Assembly: GCF_947259545.1 (NCBI RefSeq) | Contig: NZ_CAMYMK010000011.1 | Span: forward strand, 62,001-126,000 | Reading direction: 5' to 3' | Source: an uncultured Marinobacter sp. | Lineage (GTDB): Bacteria; Pseudomonadota; Gammaproteobacteria; Pseudomonadales; Oleiphilaceae | DNA: 64,000 nucleotides | Shown here: positions 10,387-20,348 of the stretch, one piece after another | Numbering within the stretch: the stretch's first letter is position 1 | Layout of the letters: each line of letters starts with the position of its first letter | Made by a program: the position numbers and the translations under genes | The notes under the pieces: generated by a model | Seen by the model: only the letters and a program-made list of their open reading frames with translations | What the model was told of the DNA's origin: nothing | Databases searched by the model: none

Positions 10387-10788
10387 TCAGGCAGTAGCAG
10401 TGCTCTTCTTGGCGGTGGTCTTACGCGCCGCAGGCTTCTTGGTTTCAACAGACTTCTTGGCAGTCTCGGCTGCTTCGGAAACTTCTTCTGCTGCTTCGGA
10501 AACAGCGTCCGCGCCTTCGGCGGCTTCTTTTTCCAGCTTGGCAACCAGCTCAGCTGCAAAACCGTTAAAACGGCTGTTCAGGCTGCGCAGCTGCTCGAAC
10601 AGGCTTTCGCTGTAGCCGTCGTAACGGGTACGCAGGGTCTTTACGCTGTATTCGCGCACTTCAGACTCCAGCTTCTCAGCATAATCGAACGGCTTGGAAG
10701 CGAGCTTCTTCTGCTGCTCTTCTGCGGCGTTGATGCCCTTCTCTACGATGTCCTGAAGCTGTTCCTGATATGACTTGAGTTTACCCAT
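10387..10788 (-). CDS. Phasin-like protein with Lys/Ala-rich histone H1-like tail
   Basis: Helical N-terminal region with C-terminal KKSVETKKPAARKTTAKKSTATA. Confidence 0.65.
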   Translation of the reverse strand: MGKLKSYQEQLQDIVEKGINAAEEQQKKLASKPFDYAEKLESEVREYSVKTLRTRYDGYSESLFEQLRSLNSRFNGFAAELVAKLEKEAAEGADAVSEAAEEVSEAAETAKKSVETKKPAARKTTAKKSTATA

Positions 10789-10923
10789 AATAGTCTCTCC
10801 TGAGATTGTCGAGGTTGTGGATTCGTTACGGATCCTTATGACACTCCCTCAGGCTACGGCTAAAAATTAGAATGTTCATACTAATAAGGCCGCCCAGAAC
10901 ACAATCAGGGTGAGATCGTGACG

Positions 10924-11262
10924 TTACCAGCGGAAAATGACCCAGCTGGGCACCAGCATGTCGGTCTCGTCCTCACGGATCCAGCCACCACCATCGGCCG
11001 GCACCAGATAGTATTCCGGCCCTACTTCCGGCACGACCTTGATCTCCACCAACTGACCATTCACCCGGTATTCGTAAAACACTTCCTGCTCACCGGGTCG
11101 AATCACGATCTGCGGTCCCTCGGAGGACGGCTGGTAATCGGACACCACAACGGGCTCTTTCGGGGTTTCCACAACCTCCTCATCAAGCCCGCCACTCTGC
11201 TGCGCCAAAGCAGGGGCACAAAGCAGTGCGGATACAACACCCAGGCAGGTGATTCGCTTCAT
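10924..11262 (-). CDS. DUF2782 domain-containing exported protein
   Basis: Signal peptide MKRITCLGVVSALLCAPALAQ; divergent from polA as commonly seen for DUF2782. Confidence 0.75.
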   Translation of the reverse strand: MKRITCLGVVSALLCAPALAQQSGGLDEEVVETPKEPVVVSDYQPSSEGPQIVIRPGEQEVFYEYRVNGQLVEIKVVPEVGPEYYLVPADGGGWIREDETDMLVPSWVIFRW

Positions 11263-11346
11263 TTTCGTGATACCCTTTCGTCCATTCATGACTACAGAGT
11301 TGCACAACGCAACCCCTGCTTCAATCAGAATTCGGACCTGCTTGAT

Positions 11347-14076
11347 ATGACACAGCAACAGACCCCACCGGTCGTTCTTGTAGACGGCTCATCCTATCTG
11401 TTCCGGGCTTACCACGCCTTGCCGCCCCTGACTACCAGCAAAAACCAGCCAACCGGCGCCATCAAGGGCGTCATCAGCATGCTGCGGCGTCTGGAACAGG
11501 ACTTTCCGGGCTCCAAGATGGTGGTGGTGTTTGATGCCAAGGGCAAAACCTTTCGTCATGACATGTACGAAGACTACAAGGCCAATCGTCCGCCCATGCC
11601 GGACGATCTCGCCACTCAGATCAAACCGATCCACGAGATAGTGAAAGCCATGGGTCTGCCCCTGCTGATCGTACCGGAAGTGGAAGCGGACGATGTGATC
11701 GGCACCCTGGCCCATGAAGCCACCAGTAAGGGGATTGATGTGGTCATCTCCACCGGTGACAAGGACATGGCGCAACTGGTCAGCGACCATGTCACCCTCA
11801 TCAACACCATGACCGAAACCCGCATGGATCGGGACGGGGTGATAGAGAAGTTTGGCGTCAAGCCGGAGCAGATCATCGACTATCTTGCCCTGGTCGGCGA
11901 CAAAGTGGACAACATTCCCGGCGTTAACAAATGCGGCCCCAAAACCGCGGTGAAATGGCTGCAGGAACATCAGGACCTGGACCATGTCATCGCTAACGCG
12001 GACAAGGTCAAGGGCAAGATCGGCGACTACTTGCGAGAGGCCGTGGACACCCTGCCCCTGAGCCGTGAACTGGCAACGATTCGCACCGACGTCGACCTGG
12101 AGTTCGGGCTGGAGGATCTGCAGCTGCGCAACCAGGACGACAGCACCCTGCTGGATCTGTTCCGGGAGTATGAATTCCGTGCATGGATTGCCGAACTGGA
12201 AGACTCCGGAGACGCCTCCTCCGATACTCAGACCGAATCCACCAGCAAGAACAGCAAGCCGCTGGAGAAACGTTACAGCGTCATCACCGACCAGGCAGAA
12301 CTGGACACGTGGATCGACCGCCTGAAGAAAGCCCCCCTGTTCGCCTTCGACACCGAGACCACCAGTCTGCGCTATATGGACGCGGAGATTGTCGGGGTAT
12401 CGTTTGCCATCGAACCCGGTGAAGCCGCTTATGTGCCCCTGGCCCACGATTACATGGGCGCGCCGGACCAGTTGGACCGGGACAAGGTATTGTCGCAACT
12501 GAAACCACTGCTGGAAGATCCCGACGCAAGAAAGCTGGGGCAAAACCTGAAGTACGACAAGAACGTGCTGGCGAACCACGACATAACTCTGGAAGGCATC
12601 GCCGAAGACACCATGCTGGAGTCCTACGTTCTTAATTCCGTGGCTTCGCGACACGACATGGACACCCTCGCCAGACAGTACCTGGATGAACAAACCATCA
12701 CCTTTGAGTCCATAGCCGGCAAAGGCGCCAAGCAACTGACATTCAACCAGATTGATCTGGAAAAAGCGGGGCCCTACGCCGCCGAAGACGCTGACATTAC
12801 CCTCAGGCTGCACCAGGTACTGCGCCCGCAACTGGCGGAAACCGGCAAACTGAAGTCCGTGTACGAGGACATTGATCTGCCGCTGGTGCCGGTACTTTCC
12901 CGCATGGAGCAGCGCGGTGCGATGGTCAGCGCCAGCACTCTGAAACAGCACAGCCAGGAACTGGCAGAGCGGATGGCGGAACTGGAGAAAGAAGCTCACG
13001 AGGAAGCTGGCGAAACCTTCAATCTGGGCTCCCCCAAGCAGCTGCAGGCCATCTTCTACGACAAGATGGGCCTGCCGGTCATCAAGAAAACGCCCAAGGG
13101 CGCTCCTTCAACCGCGGAACCGGTGCTGCAGGAACTGGCTCACGAGCACGCCCTGCCGCGACTGATTCTGGAGCACCGCAGCCTGAGCAAGCTCAAATCG
13201 ACCTACACCGACACCCTGCCGGAGCTGATACACCACCGTACCGGTCGCATCCATACCTCCTATCACCAGGCGGTCGCGGCCACCGGACGGCTGTCGTCGT
13301 CGGAGCCCAATCTGCAGAACATACCCATCCGCAGCGAGCAGGGTCGTCGTATTCGTCAGGCCTTTATTGCCCCCGAAGGTTACAAACTGGTGGCTGCAGA
13401 CTACTCCCAGATTGAGCTGCGGATCATGGCCCACCTGTCTGGCGACAAGGGGCTGCTGACCGCATTTGAACACGGCGAAGACATCCACAAGGCAACCGCT
13501 GCCGAAGTTTTCGGTGTTTCACTGGGCGATGTCACTGGCGATCAGCGCCGCAGCGCCAAAGCCATCAACTTCGGGCTGATCTACGGCATGTCCGCTTTTG
13601 GCCTGGCGCGACAGCTGGACGTCGGGCGCAATGTTGCCCAGGAATACATCGATCGCTATTTCGAGCGTTACCCGGGCGTTTTGAAGTACATGGACAGCAT
13701 CCGCAAACAGGCCCACGACGACGGGTACGTGGAAACCCTGTTCGGCCGCCGACTTTACCTGCCCGAAATCAACGCTCGCAACAAGCAGATGCAGCAGGCC
13801 GCTGAACGCACCGCCATCAACGCGCCGATGCAGGGAACCGCCGCCGACATTATCAAACGCGCGATGATCGACGTCGAAAACTGGCTGTTGAACAACCACG
13901 CAGACGATGCACGCATGATCATGCAGGTACACGATGAGCTGATACTGGAGGTCAAAGAGGGCGCGGTGGAGAAGATCTGCAAAGGCCTGGAAGACAGGAT
14001 GTCCGCCGCTGCCAGCCTCAACGTTCCCTTACTGGTCGAGGCCGGCGTCGGCAACAACTGGGACGAGGCACACTGA
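11347..14076 (+). CDS. polA: DNA polymerase I
   Basis: MTQQQTPPVVLVDGSSYLFRAYHALPPL; 5' exonuclease, 3'-5' exonuclease and polymerase motifs (DYSQIELR, QVHDE); the listed 10918 start is an artefactual extension. Confidence 0.97.
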   Translation: MTQQQTPPVVLVDGSSYLFRAYHALPPLTTSKNQPTGAIKGVISMLRRLEQDFPGSKMVVVFDAKGKTFRHDMYEDYKANRPPMPDDLATQIKPIHEIVKAMGLPLLIVPEVEADDVIGTLAHEATSKGIDVVISTGDKDMAQLVSDHVTLINTMTETRMDRDGVIEKFGVKPEQIIDYLALVGDKVDNIPGVNKCGPKTAVKWLQEHQDLDHVIANADKVKGKIGDYLREAVDTLPLSRELATIRTDVDLEFGLEDLQLRNQDDSTLLDLFREYEFRAWIAELEDSGDASSDTQTESTSKNSKPLEKRYSVITDQAELDTWIDRLKKAPLFAFDTETTSLRYMDAEIVGVSFAIEPGEAAYVPLAHDYMGAPDQLDRDKVLSQLKPLLEDPDARKLGQNLKYDKNVLANHDITLEGIAEDTMLESYVLNSVASRHDMDTLARQYLDEQTITFESIAGKGAKQLTFNQIDLEKAGPYAAEDADITLRLHQVLRPQLAETGKLKSVYEDIDLPLVPVLSRMEQRGAMVSASTLKQHSQELAERMAELEKEAHEEAGETFNLGSPKQLQAIFYDKMGLPVIKKTPKGAPSTAEPVLQELAHEHALPRLILEHRSLSKLKSTYTDTLPELIHHRTGRIHTSYHQAVAATGRLSSSEPNLQNIPIRSEQGRRIRQAFIAPEGYKLVAADYSQIELRIMAHLSGDKGLLTAFEHGEDIHKATAAEVFGVSLGDVTGDQRRSAKAINFGLIYGMSAFGLARQLDVGRNVAQEYIDRYFERYPGVLKYMDSIRKQAHDDGYVETLFGRRLYLPEINARNKQMQQAAERTAINAPMQGTAADIIKRAMIDVENWLLNNHADDARMIMQVHDELILEVKEGAVEKICKGLEDRMSAAASLNVPLLVEAGVGNNWDEAH

Positions 14077-14295
14077 TTCGTGGGCGGGCCGGGCGACCAT
14101 CCGGCCTGCACCATATTGGTACCAATTTGGGGCAGGTTCCGATCTAAATGCCCCGTTCCGGCCCACCCTTCATATTGCCGACTCAACAACGGCGCGCCTT
14201 CACGAAACGGCATGAAATTCGCAGGCTATTTGCTTGTCGGCTCCCATATCCACAAAGGAGCCAGGTTGTGACAATTCTTTTCCGAGGCCGTTACC

Positions 14296-14673
14296 ATGAC
14301 ATCTCTGGCATCTGAACGAAGCTGGCTACTGGACCCTGGCCTGCTCAAACTCGTCCACCAGTGCCGTCGAATGATCCACACCGAGTTCGGGGTCAAACTG
14401 CACCTCACCGAGGAGCATCTCGAGCAAAGGCTGGCAGACTACGCCCGTAAAACACGTTCCAGCCAGCTGATACGAACCTGGGAAACCCTGAAAGAGCGGG
14501 TTCCGCATCTTGATATCGCCGAAACAGAGGACGACAACCCGGAAGGGTCCAAACGAACCTACCGCGGGCAGGCGATGCCGGAAGACAGTAACGGCAAGGA
14601 CAGCCATGAAGAGGGAGAAGAAGCCCGACCACGACGAACCAAGGTGATTTATCGCGGCCAGGTGGTTGGCTGA
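14296..14673 (+). CDS. Hypothetical protein with duplicated YRGQ motif
   Basis: 125 aa ORF, KRTYRGQAM and KVIYRGQVVG near the C-terminus. Confidence 0.6.
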   Translation: MTSLASERSWLLDPGLLKLVHQCRRMIHTEFGVKLHLTEEHLEQRLADYARKTRSSQLIRTWETLKERVPHLDIAETEDDNPEGSKRTYRGQAMPEDSNGKDSHEEGEEARPRRTKVIYRGQVVG

Positions 14674-14710
14674 CCGGATCCAATCCAGTCAGCCTGTCAG
14701 CAGAACCCGC

Positions 14711-16132
14711 TTAGAAAGACTTACTGACCTGGATGCCTGCACTCCAGGCGTCGAGTTCGTACTCACCCCGGTAGTTGCTCGGATCTTCAGTGCCCGTGGG
14801 CAGCCGGGAGACCTGTGACGGGTTTTCATGCTGGTAGTTGCGCTCGTCCACCTTGCCATTGCCGTCGAAGATCAGGGTGCCGGCCGCCACATCCACGGTC
14901 CAGCCAGTGCTCTGATCGGCCCATTGGGCACCGAGAGTCAGCCAGTGGCGGTCATTGGAGGGAATCCGTGCCGTCACGAAGTCTTCATTAACCGGTGACT
15001 CATCAAAGGCATAACCGGCCTTGAAGGCCCACTCCGGAGCCGCCTGCCAGATCCCGCCAAGGTTGAACTGCCAGGTGTTCTGCCATTTCTCGGTGATGTG
15101 ACTCAGGACGGCACCTTCCTGAGGCGCCTGAGTTATCTCTCCCCCCGTTTCACGACTGACGATATCCAGTTCTTCAAAGCGGCTCCACTTGGCATAAGTC
15201 GCGCCTGCCAGGAGCGTTACAGTACCCGTCAACTGGTGGCGCGCACCAACGGTAATACTCTCGGGAATGGCCAGCGGCACTTCCACCTTCTCAGACACGC
15301 TGGTCGGGGTGACCACCCCAGCCGCCGGATTGACGTAGCCAGTCAAATCCGCGTCACCCTTGAGGTTCAGCTCGGTGCCAGTTTGAGCGGACAACCCGAA
15401 CTGGGTCCTCTCAGACAGCTCATACAGGAAACCCACACGGAAGGTGACGCCAACATCGTCTCCTTCAATGTCTGCGTAACCCTGGTCATAAAATCCGGGA
15501 TCGGGATTGCCACTGGGCGCCGTTACTGCAACGCTGGCCAGCGAGTTATCCAGAAACCGCGTGAGCTTGCCTTCGGCATAAATGATGTTGATACCCGCGC
15601 CCATGGACAGGCCCTGGCCGTTACTGACGGAAACGGATGGGCTGAAGGAGATCGCAGTCAACTCGGTTTCATCAGCAAAGAAACGCCCTGTGAAGTCATC
15701 GTCGTAATCCGCAGCCAGGCCGAACGGCGCATGAATACCGAATCCGACATCAACGGAATCACTGACTTCGTGCGTCATGTAGACATTGGGGAGGACCGCC
15801 GGGTCAGCAATATCTCCGCCGCGCGAACCCCGTACCGGGAGCCCCAGCTGATTGATTGCTTCCACGCCCTCTTTTGCTTCCGCATCAATATCCAGCACAG
15901 CCGCACCGAACGAGAGGTTAGTACCAGACAGCTGACTCATGCCCGCTGGGTTGAACAGCACGGTGGTCGCGTTCTCGGGATTGGCGGCGGTGCCGGCATT
16001 GGCAACACCCATGGCGCTGGCGCTTTGCTCATTCAAGGCAAAACCACCAGCCAGAGTACTAACGGGGGCCGCGGCGAACGCCAGGGGGACCAAGCGGATG
16101 GCACAAAAGAGATTGGACTTGTTAAGGCGCAT
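14711..16132 (-). CDS. OmpP1/FadL family outer membrane transporter
   Basis: AGGFALNEQSASAMGVANAGTAANPENATTVLFNPAGMSQL FadL signature; C-terminal aromatic VSKSF. Confidence 0.9.
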   Translation of the reverse strand: MRLNKSNLFCAIRLVPLAFAAAPVSTLAGGFALNEQSASAMGVANAGTAANPENATTVLFNPAGMSQLSGTNLSFGAAVLDIDAEAKEGVEAINQLGLPVRGSRGGDIADPAVLPNVYMTHEVSDSVDVGFGIHAPFGLAADYDDDFTGRFFADETELTAISFSPSVSVSNGQGLSMGAGINIIYAEGKLTRFLDNSLASVAVTAPSGNPDPGFYDQGYADIEGDDVGVTFRVGFLYELSERTQFGLSAQTGTELNLKGDADLTGYVNPAAGVVTPTSVSEKVEVPLAIPESITVGARHQLTGTVTLLAGATYAKWSRFEELDIVSRETGGEITQAPQEGAVLSHITEKWQNTWQFNLGGIWQAAPEWAFKAGYAFDESPVNEDFVTARIPSNDRHWLTLGAQWADQSTGWTVDVAAGTLIFDGNGKVDERNYQHENPSQVSRLPTGTEDPSNYRGEYELDAWSAGIQVSKSF

Positions 16133-16254
16133 ACTTCCTCCTGTTAATTTGGCGGCGGAGTATACGCATCTCGGGCCAATGGCCTCAAATGCCATCCCTA
16201 CTGGTTCGGGACACTAATTATTTTAGACGTTCGTCTGATTCTCTTAACGTTCGA

Positions 16255-17376
16255 TCAATCGTCCTGGATCGACAACTTGTCCACGGACGAGGACAGCTGG
16301 TCGGCGCCCTGGGCGTCGGTACCCAGTTTGATCATCAGGCGCAGGTCATTGGCGGAGTCCGCATGAGCCAGGGCGTCCTCGTAGGTAATGGAACCTTCTG
16401 CATAGAGCTTGTACAGGGCCTGATCAAAGGTCTGCATGCCCGCTTCGTTGGACTTGGACATCAACTCCTTGAGCTTGTGGACTTCTGCCTTACGAATCAG
16501 GTCTGCCACCAGCGGTGTATTGATCAGCACCTCAATCACCGCCTTGCGGCCCTGACCATCCGGCGTCGGAATCAACTGCTGGGCCACAATGGCCTTAAGG
16601 TTGAGGGACAGGTCCATCCAGATCTGATTGTGCTGTTCCGGCGGGAAGAACTGAATGATGCGGTCCAGCGCCTGGTTGGCGTTGTTGGCGTGAAGCGTGG
16701 CCAGGCACAGGTGACCGGTTTCCGCGAACTGTACCGAGTATTCCATGGTCTGACGGGTCCGCACCTCACCGATGAGAATCACGTCCGGCGCCTGGCGCAG
16801 CGTGTTCTTGAGTGCTACTTCGAAGCTTTCGGTATCAATCCCCACTTCCCGCTGGGTCACGATACAGCCGTGATGCTGGTGGACGAATTCGATGGGGTCT
16901 TCGATGGAGATAATATGGCCACGGCTGTTGCGATTACGATGCCCCAACATGGCCGCCAGGGAGGTGGACTTACCGGTACCGGTGGCACCGACGAACATGA
17001 TCAGGCCCCGTTTGGTCATCGCCAGGTCCTTGATCACCTCCGGCAGGGCCAGGTCATCAATCTGGGGAATCTTTATCTCGATCCGACGCAGAACCATGCC
17101 ACAGAGGTTACGCTGGAAGAAGGCGCTTACCCGGAAACGGCCAATGCCCCGGGCACTGATGGCGAAGTTACACTCATGGCTTTCCTCGAACTCGGCCCGC
17201 TGCTTGTCGTTCATGGCTCCGTAGACAAACTCACGGGTCTGCTCGGGGGTCAGGGCGTTCTTGGTGACCGGGAGCACCTTGCCGTTCACCTTCATGCTCG
17301 GTGGCACACCGGCGGTAATAAACAGGTCCGAACCGCCCTTTTCCACCATCAGCCGCAACAGTTTTTCGAATTCCAT
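16255..17376 (-). CDS. pilU: Type IV pilus retraction-associated ATPase PilU
   Basis: MEFEKLLRLMVEKGGSDLFITAGVPPSMKVNGK; Walker A GATGTGKST; adjacent to pilT. Confidence 0.93.
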   Translation of the reverse strand: MEFEKLLRLMVEKGGSDLFITAGVPPSMKVNGKVLPVTKNALTPEQTREFVYGAMNDKQRAEFEESHECNFAISARGIGRFRVSAFFQRNLCGMVLRRIEIKIPQIDDLALPEVIKDLAMTKRGLIMFVGATGTGKSTSLAAMLGHRNRNSRGHIISIEDPIEFVHQHHGCIVTQREVGIDTESFEVALKNTLRQAPDVILIGEVRTRQTMEYSVQFAETGHLCLATLHANNANQALDRIIQFFPPEQHNQIWMDLSLNLKAIVAQQLIPTPDGQGRKAVIEVLINTPLVADLIRKAEVHKLKELMSKSNEAGMQTFDQALYKLYAEGSITYEDALAHADSANDLRLMIKLGTDAQGADQLSSSVDKLSIQDD

Positions 17377-17415
17377 GATTTGTTACCTACTCTTTCAACA
17401 TTCGGCGCCGGGGCA

Positions 17416-17513
17416 GGCCGGGTGAAACTGTCCGGGACACGCTGTGAATACGTCCCTTTACGCTTGACAAAAACATCCCTGTTTTTGACAGTCCCGGACA
17501 GTTTCACCCGGCC
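17416..17513 (-). repeat. Large palindromic element B (same architecture as element A)
   Basis: 23-bp perfect inverted arms (17416-17438 / 17491-17513); minus strand interior TGTCAAAAACAGGGATGTTTTTGTCAAGCGTAAAGGGACGTATTCACAGCGT aligns with element A interior. Confidence 0.85.
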
Positions 17514-17543
17514 CGCCCGCAAACATTAATCGTGCCTACCAGA

Positions 17544-18578
17544 TCAGAAATTGTCTGGCATTTTTGCCTTGGCCTTGGCTGCTTCACGCGAGATAAGGCC
17601 TTTCTGCAACAGGCGCTCCAGGCACTGATCCAGAGTCTGCATGCCGATGGAACCGCCGGTCTGGATGGACGAATACATCTGGGCGATCTTGTCTTCCCGG
17701 ATCAGGTTACGGATCGCCGATGTGCCGATCATGATTTCGTGGGCAGCAATCCGGCCACCGCCCATTTTCTTCATCAGCGTCTGGGAAATAACTGCCTGCA
17801 GGGATTCCGACAACATGGAACGGACCATGGACTTCTCCTCCGCCGGGAATACGTCAACCACCCGGTCGATGGTCTTGGCAGCGGAGGTGGTGTGCAGAGT
17901 GCCGAATACCAGGTGCCCCGTTTCCGCTGCGGTCAACGCCAGACGGATAGTCTCCAGGTCCCGCAATTCGCCCACCAGAATAATATCCGGGTCTTCCCGC
18001 AGGGCCGAGCGCAATGCTTCATTAAAGCCCAGGGTATCCCGGTGCACTTCCCGTTGGTTAACCAGACACTTCTTGGATTCGTGCACGAATTCGATGGGGT
18101 CCTCGATGGTGAGCACGTGCTCATAACGACTGTCATTGATGTAGTCGATCATCGCCGCCAGGGTCGTGGATTTACCGGACCCCGTCGGTCCTGTCACCAG
18201 CACCAGCCCCCGAGGCACCGAGGACACGTCCTTGAAGACCTGACCCATACCCAGATCTTCCATCGTCAGAACCTTGGACGGGATGGTCCGGAATACCGCA
18301 CCCGCACCCCGGTTCTGGTTGAAGGCGTTAACACGGAATCGGGCGACACCGGGAACTTCGAAGGAGAAATCGGTCTCGAAAAATTCTTCGTAGTCCTTCC
18401 GCTGCTTGTCGTTCATGATGTCGTAGATCAGCCCATGGACTTCTTTATGCTCCATGGGTGGAAGGTTAATCCGGCGCACATCGCCATCAACACGAATCAT
18501 CGGGGGCAATCCGGCGGACAGGTGCAAGTCAGACGCACCCTGTTTGGCCGAGAAGGCAAGCAGTTCAGTAATATCCAT
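17544..18578 (-). CDS. pilT: Type IV pilus twitching motility ATPase PilT
   Basis: MDITELLAFSAKQGASDLHLSAGLPPMIRVDGDVRRI; GPTGSGKSTTLAAMIDY. Confidence 0.96.
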   Translation of the reverse strand: MDITELLAFSAKQGASDLHLSAGLPPMIRVDGDVRRINLPPMEHKEVHGLIYDIMNDKQRKDYEEFFETDFSFEVPGVARFRVNAFNQNRGAGAVFRTIPSKVLTMEDLGMGQVFKDVSSVPRGLVLVTGPTGSGKSTTLAAMIDYINDSRYEHVLTIEDPIEFVHESKKCLVNQREVHRDTLGFNEALRSALREDPDIILVGELRDLETIRLALTAAETGHLVFGTLHTTSAAKTIDRVVDVFPAEEKSMVRSMLSESLQAVISQTLMKKMGGGRIAAHEIMIGTSAIRNLIREDKIAQMYSSIQTGGSIGMQTLDQCLERLLQKGLISREAAKAKAKMPDNF

Positions 18579-18725
18579 AGATTTCCTCGGAAGGCGTTTT
18601 TCTTTTATCCAGGTCTGAAGCCGGCTCCGGTGCGGACCCCGCAGCCAGTATCACTTGGCATTTCAGTAACCTGCGGGTAACGTGTCAGCGAGACAGTGAC
18701 AGACCGGACTCGGCGGATTCACACT

Positions 18726-19430
18726 ATGAGCAGCATAGCAGACAACATCGGGAGCGTAACCCGACGCATACAAAAAGCAACATTGAAGGCCGGGCGGCCT
18801 CCCGCTTCTGTGCACCTGTTGGCAGTCAGCAAGACTCGTTCAGCAGAGGACCTGAGGGCAGCGGTAGCCGCTGGCCAGATGGCCTTCGGAGAAAACTATC
18901 TGCAGGAGGCCCTGGACAAGATGGCAGCCCTGGAGGATCTGCCAGGCATCGACTGGCATTTCATCGGTCCCATCCAGTCCAACAAGACCCGTCAGATTGC
19001 CAACGCCTTTTCCTGGGTGCACAGTGTCGATCGCCTGAAAATCGCTCGCCGCTTGAGTGAACAACGAGACGCCAGCCTGCCGCCCTTGAATATTTGCCTG
19101 CAGGTCAATATCAATGAAGAAGACAGCAAATCCGGGTGTTCACTCGAAGAACTGGAGGGGCTGACCGGGGCCATAGGTGAGCTGCCCAACCTCTGTCTCC
19201 GGGGGTTGATGGCAATCCCTGACCCCGATCAACCGGAAGCGAAATTGCGGGCCAGTTTCCGCAAACTGGCCAATGCACTGAAAAACCTGCGCCAGGGTCA
19301 ACCCGAAGCCGGCCCCCTGGACACCCTTTCAATGGGCATGTCCGGCGATATGGAAATGGCCATAGAAGAAGGAGCAACCTGGGTTCGTGTTGGCACCGCC
19401 GTCTTTGGCGAACGGCCACCTAAGAGCTGA
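18726..19430 (+). CDS. yggS: YggS family PLP homeostasis protein
   Basis: HLLAVSKTRSAEDLRAAVAAGQMAFGENYLQEALDKM; IDWHFIGPIQSNKTR. Confidence 0.93.
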   Translation: MSSIADNIGSVTRRIQKATLKAGRPPASVHLLAVSKTRSAEDLRAAVAAGQMAFGENYLQEALDKMAALEDLPGIDWHFIGPIQSNKTRQIANAFSWVHSVDRLKIARRLSEQRDASLPPLNICLQVNINEEDSKSGCSLEELEGLTGAIGELPNLCLRGLMAIPDPDQPEAKLRASFRKLANALKNLRQGQPEAGPLDTLSMGMSGDMEMAIEEGATWVRVGTAVFGERPPKS

Positions 19431-19492
19431 ATCGGTCAGTTCCTGTTATCATCGGGACCGGATCAACGACAGATCAACTTGTGGAGTGAACT

Positions 19493-20326
19493 TTGAGCAC
19501 ATCACCAACCATTTCGTTTATCGGGGCAGGCAACATGGCCAGCGCCATCATTGGCGGTATGCTGGACAACGGTTTCAAGGGAGCCGATATCTGGGTCAGC
19601 GCTCCCGATGACAGTCACCTGCAGTCCATTCGCAACCGTTTCGGCGTCAGTGTGACCACTGATAACCGCTACTGTGCACAGCAGGCCGACATGGTGATCC
19701 TGGCGGTGAAACCCCAGGTCATGGCGGATGTCTGCCGCGACATTGCCCCCGTGGTGCAGAACACCCGCCCGCTGATGGTCTCCATTGCCGCTGGCCTGGA
19801 AGCCGGAACACTGGACGAGTGGCTCGGCGGCGGTCTGCCGCTGGCCCGGGTCATGCCCAACACCCCCTCCCTGGTTGGCAAGGGCGCCGCCGGGCTGTTT
19901 GCCAATGATCAGGTCAGCGACAAACAGAAGAAAATGGTCGAAACCGTCTTCAACAGCATCGGTTCCGCCCTCTGGGTTGATGAGGAATCCCTGCTGCACG
20001 CCGTTACCGCCCTGTCGGGCAGCGGCCCTGCCTACTTTTTCCTGATGCTTGAAGCTCTGGAAGATGCGGCCACAGAGGCCGGCATTGCTCCGGAGACGGC
20101 CCGTCAACTGGCGATTCAGACCATGGCCGGCGCCGCCGAAATGGCCGGTCGCAGCGAACACGACCCCGCACAACTGAAACGTAATGTGATGTCCCCCGGG
20201 GGCACCACCGAGCGCGCAGTCCATACCTTTGAGGATGGCGGCCTGCGGGAACTGGTCAAGAAAGCCTATTCCGCTGCGTTCTCACGCTCAGAAGAAATGG
20301 CCAAAGAACTGGCCGGCAAACAGTAA
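19493..20326 (+). CDS. proC: Pyrroline-5-carboxylate reductase
   Basis: TISFIGAGNMASAIIGGML; ALSGSGPAYFFLMLEAL. Confidence 0.96.
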   Translation: MSTSPTISFIGAGNMASAIIGGMLDNGFKGADIWVSAPDDSHLQSIRNRFGVSVTTDNRYCAQQADMVILAVKPQVMADVCRDIAPVVQNTRPLMVSIAAGLEAGTLDEWLGGGLPLARVMPNTPSLVGKGAAGLFANDQVSDKQKKMVETVFNSIGSALWVDEESLLHAVTALSGSGPAYFFLMLEALEDAATEAGIAPETARQLAIQTMAGAAEMAGRSEHDPAQLKRNVMSPGGTTERAVHTFEDGGLRELVKKAYSAAFSRSEEMAKELAGKQ

Positions 20327-20348
20327 CCGATAACGGAGACACGGCTTC

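Noticed and set aside
10387-10788. Lys/Ala-rich tail as possible new DNA-binding system
   Set aside because: Histone H1-like tails on phasin-type proteins are common in pseudomonads; not unusual enough
10918-11346. N-terminal extension of the polA ORF
   Set aside because: Overlaps the DUF2782 gene on the other strand; PolA homology starts at the ATG at 11347
11389-12999. 536-aa minus-strand ORF inside polA
   Set aside because: Fully antisense to polA; no domain resemblance
14089-14180. GC-rich inverted repeats after polA (GGCCGG..CCGGCC, GGGGCA..TGCCCC)
   Set aside because: Imperfect and lack the ANGGA core of elements A and B; may be a degraded repeat but I cannot support a family
16189-18680. 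Large plus-strand ORFs (446 and 382 aa) opposite pilU and pilT
   Set aside because: Antisense shadows of pilU/pilT; similar shadow sequences reflect pilT/pilU paralogy
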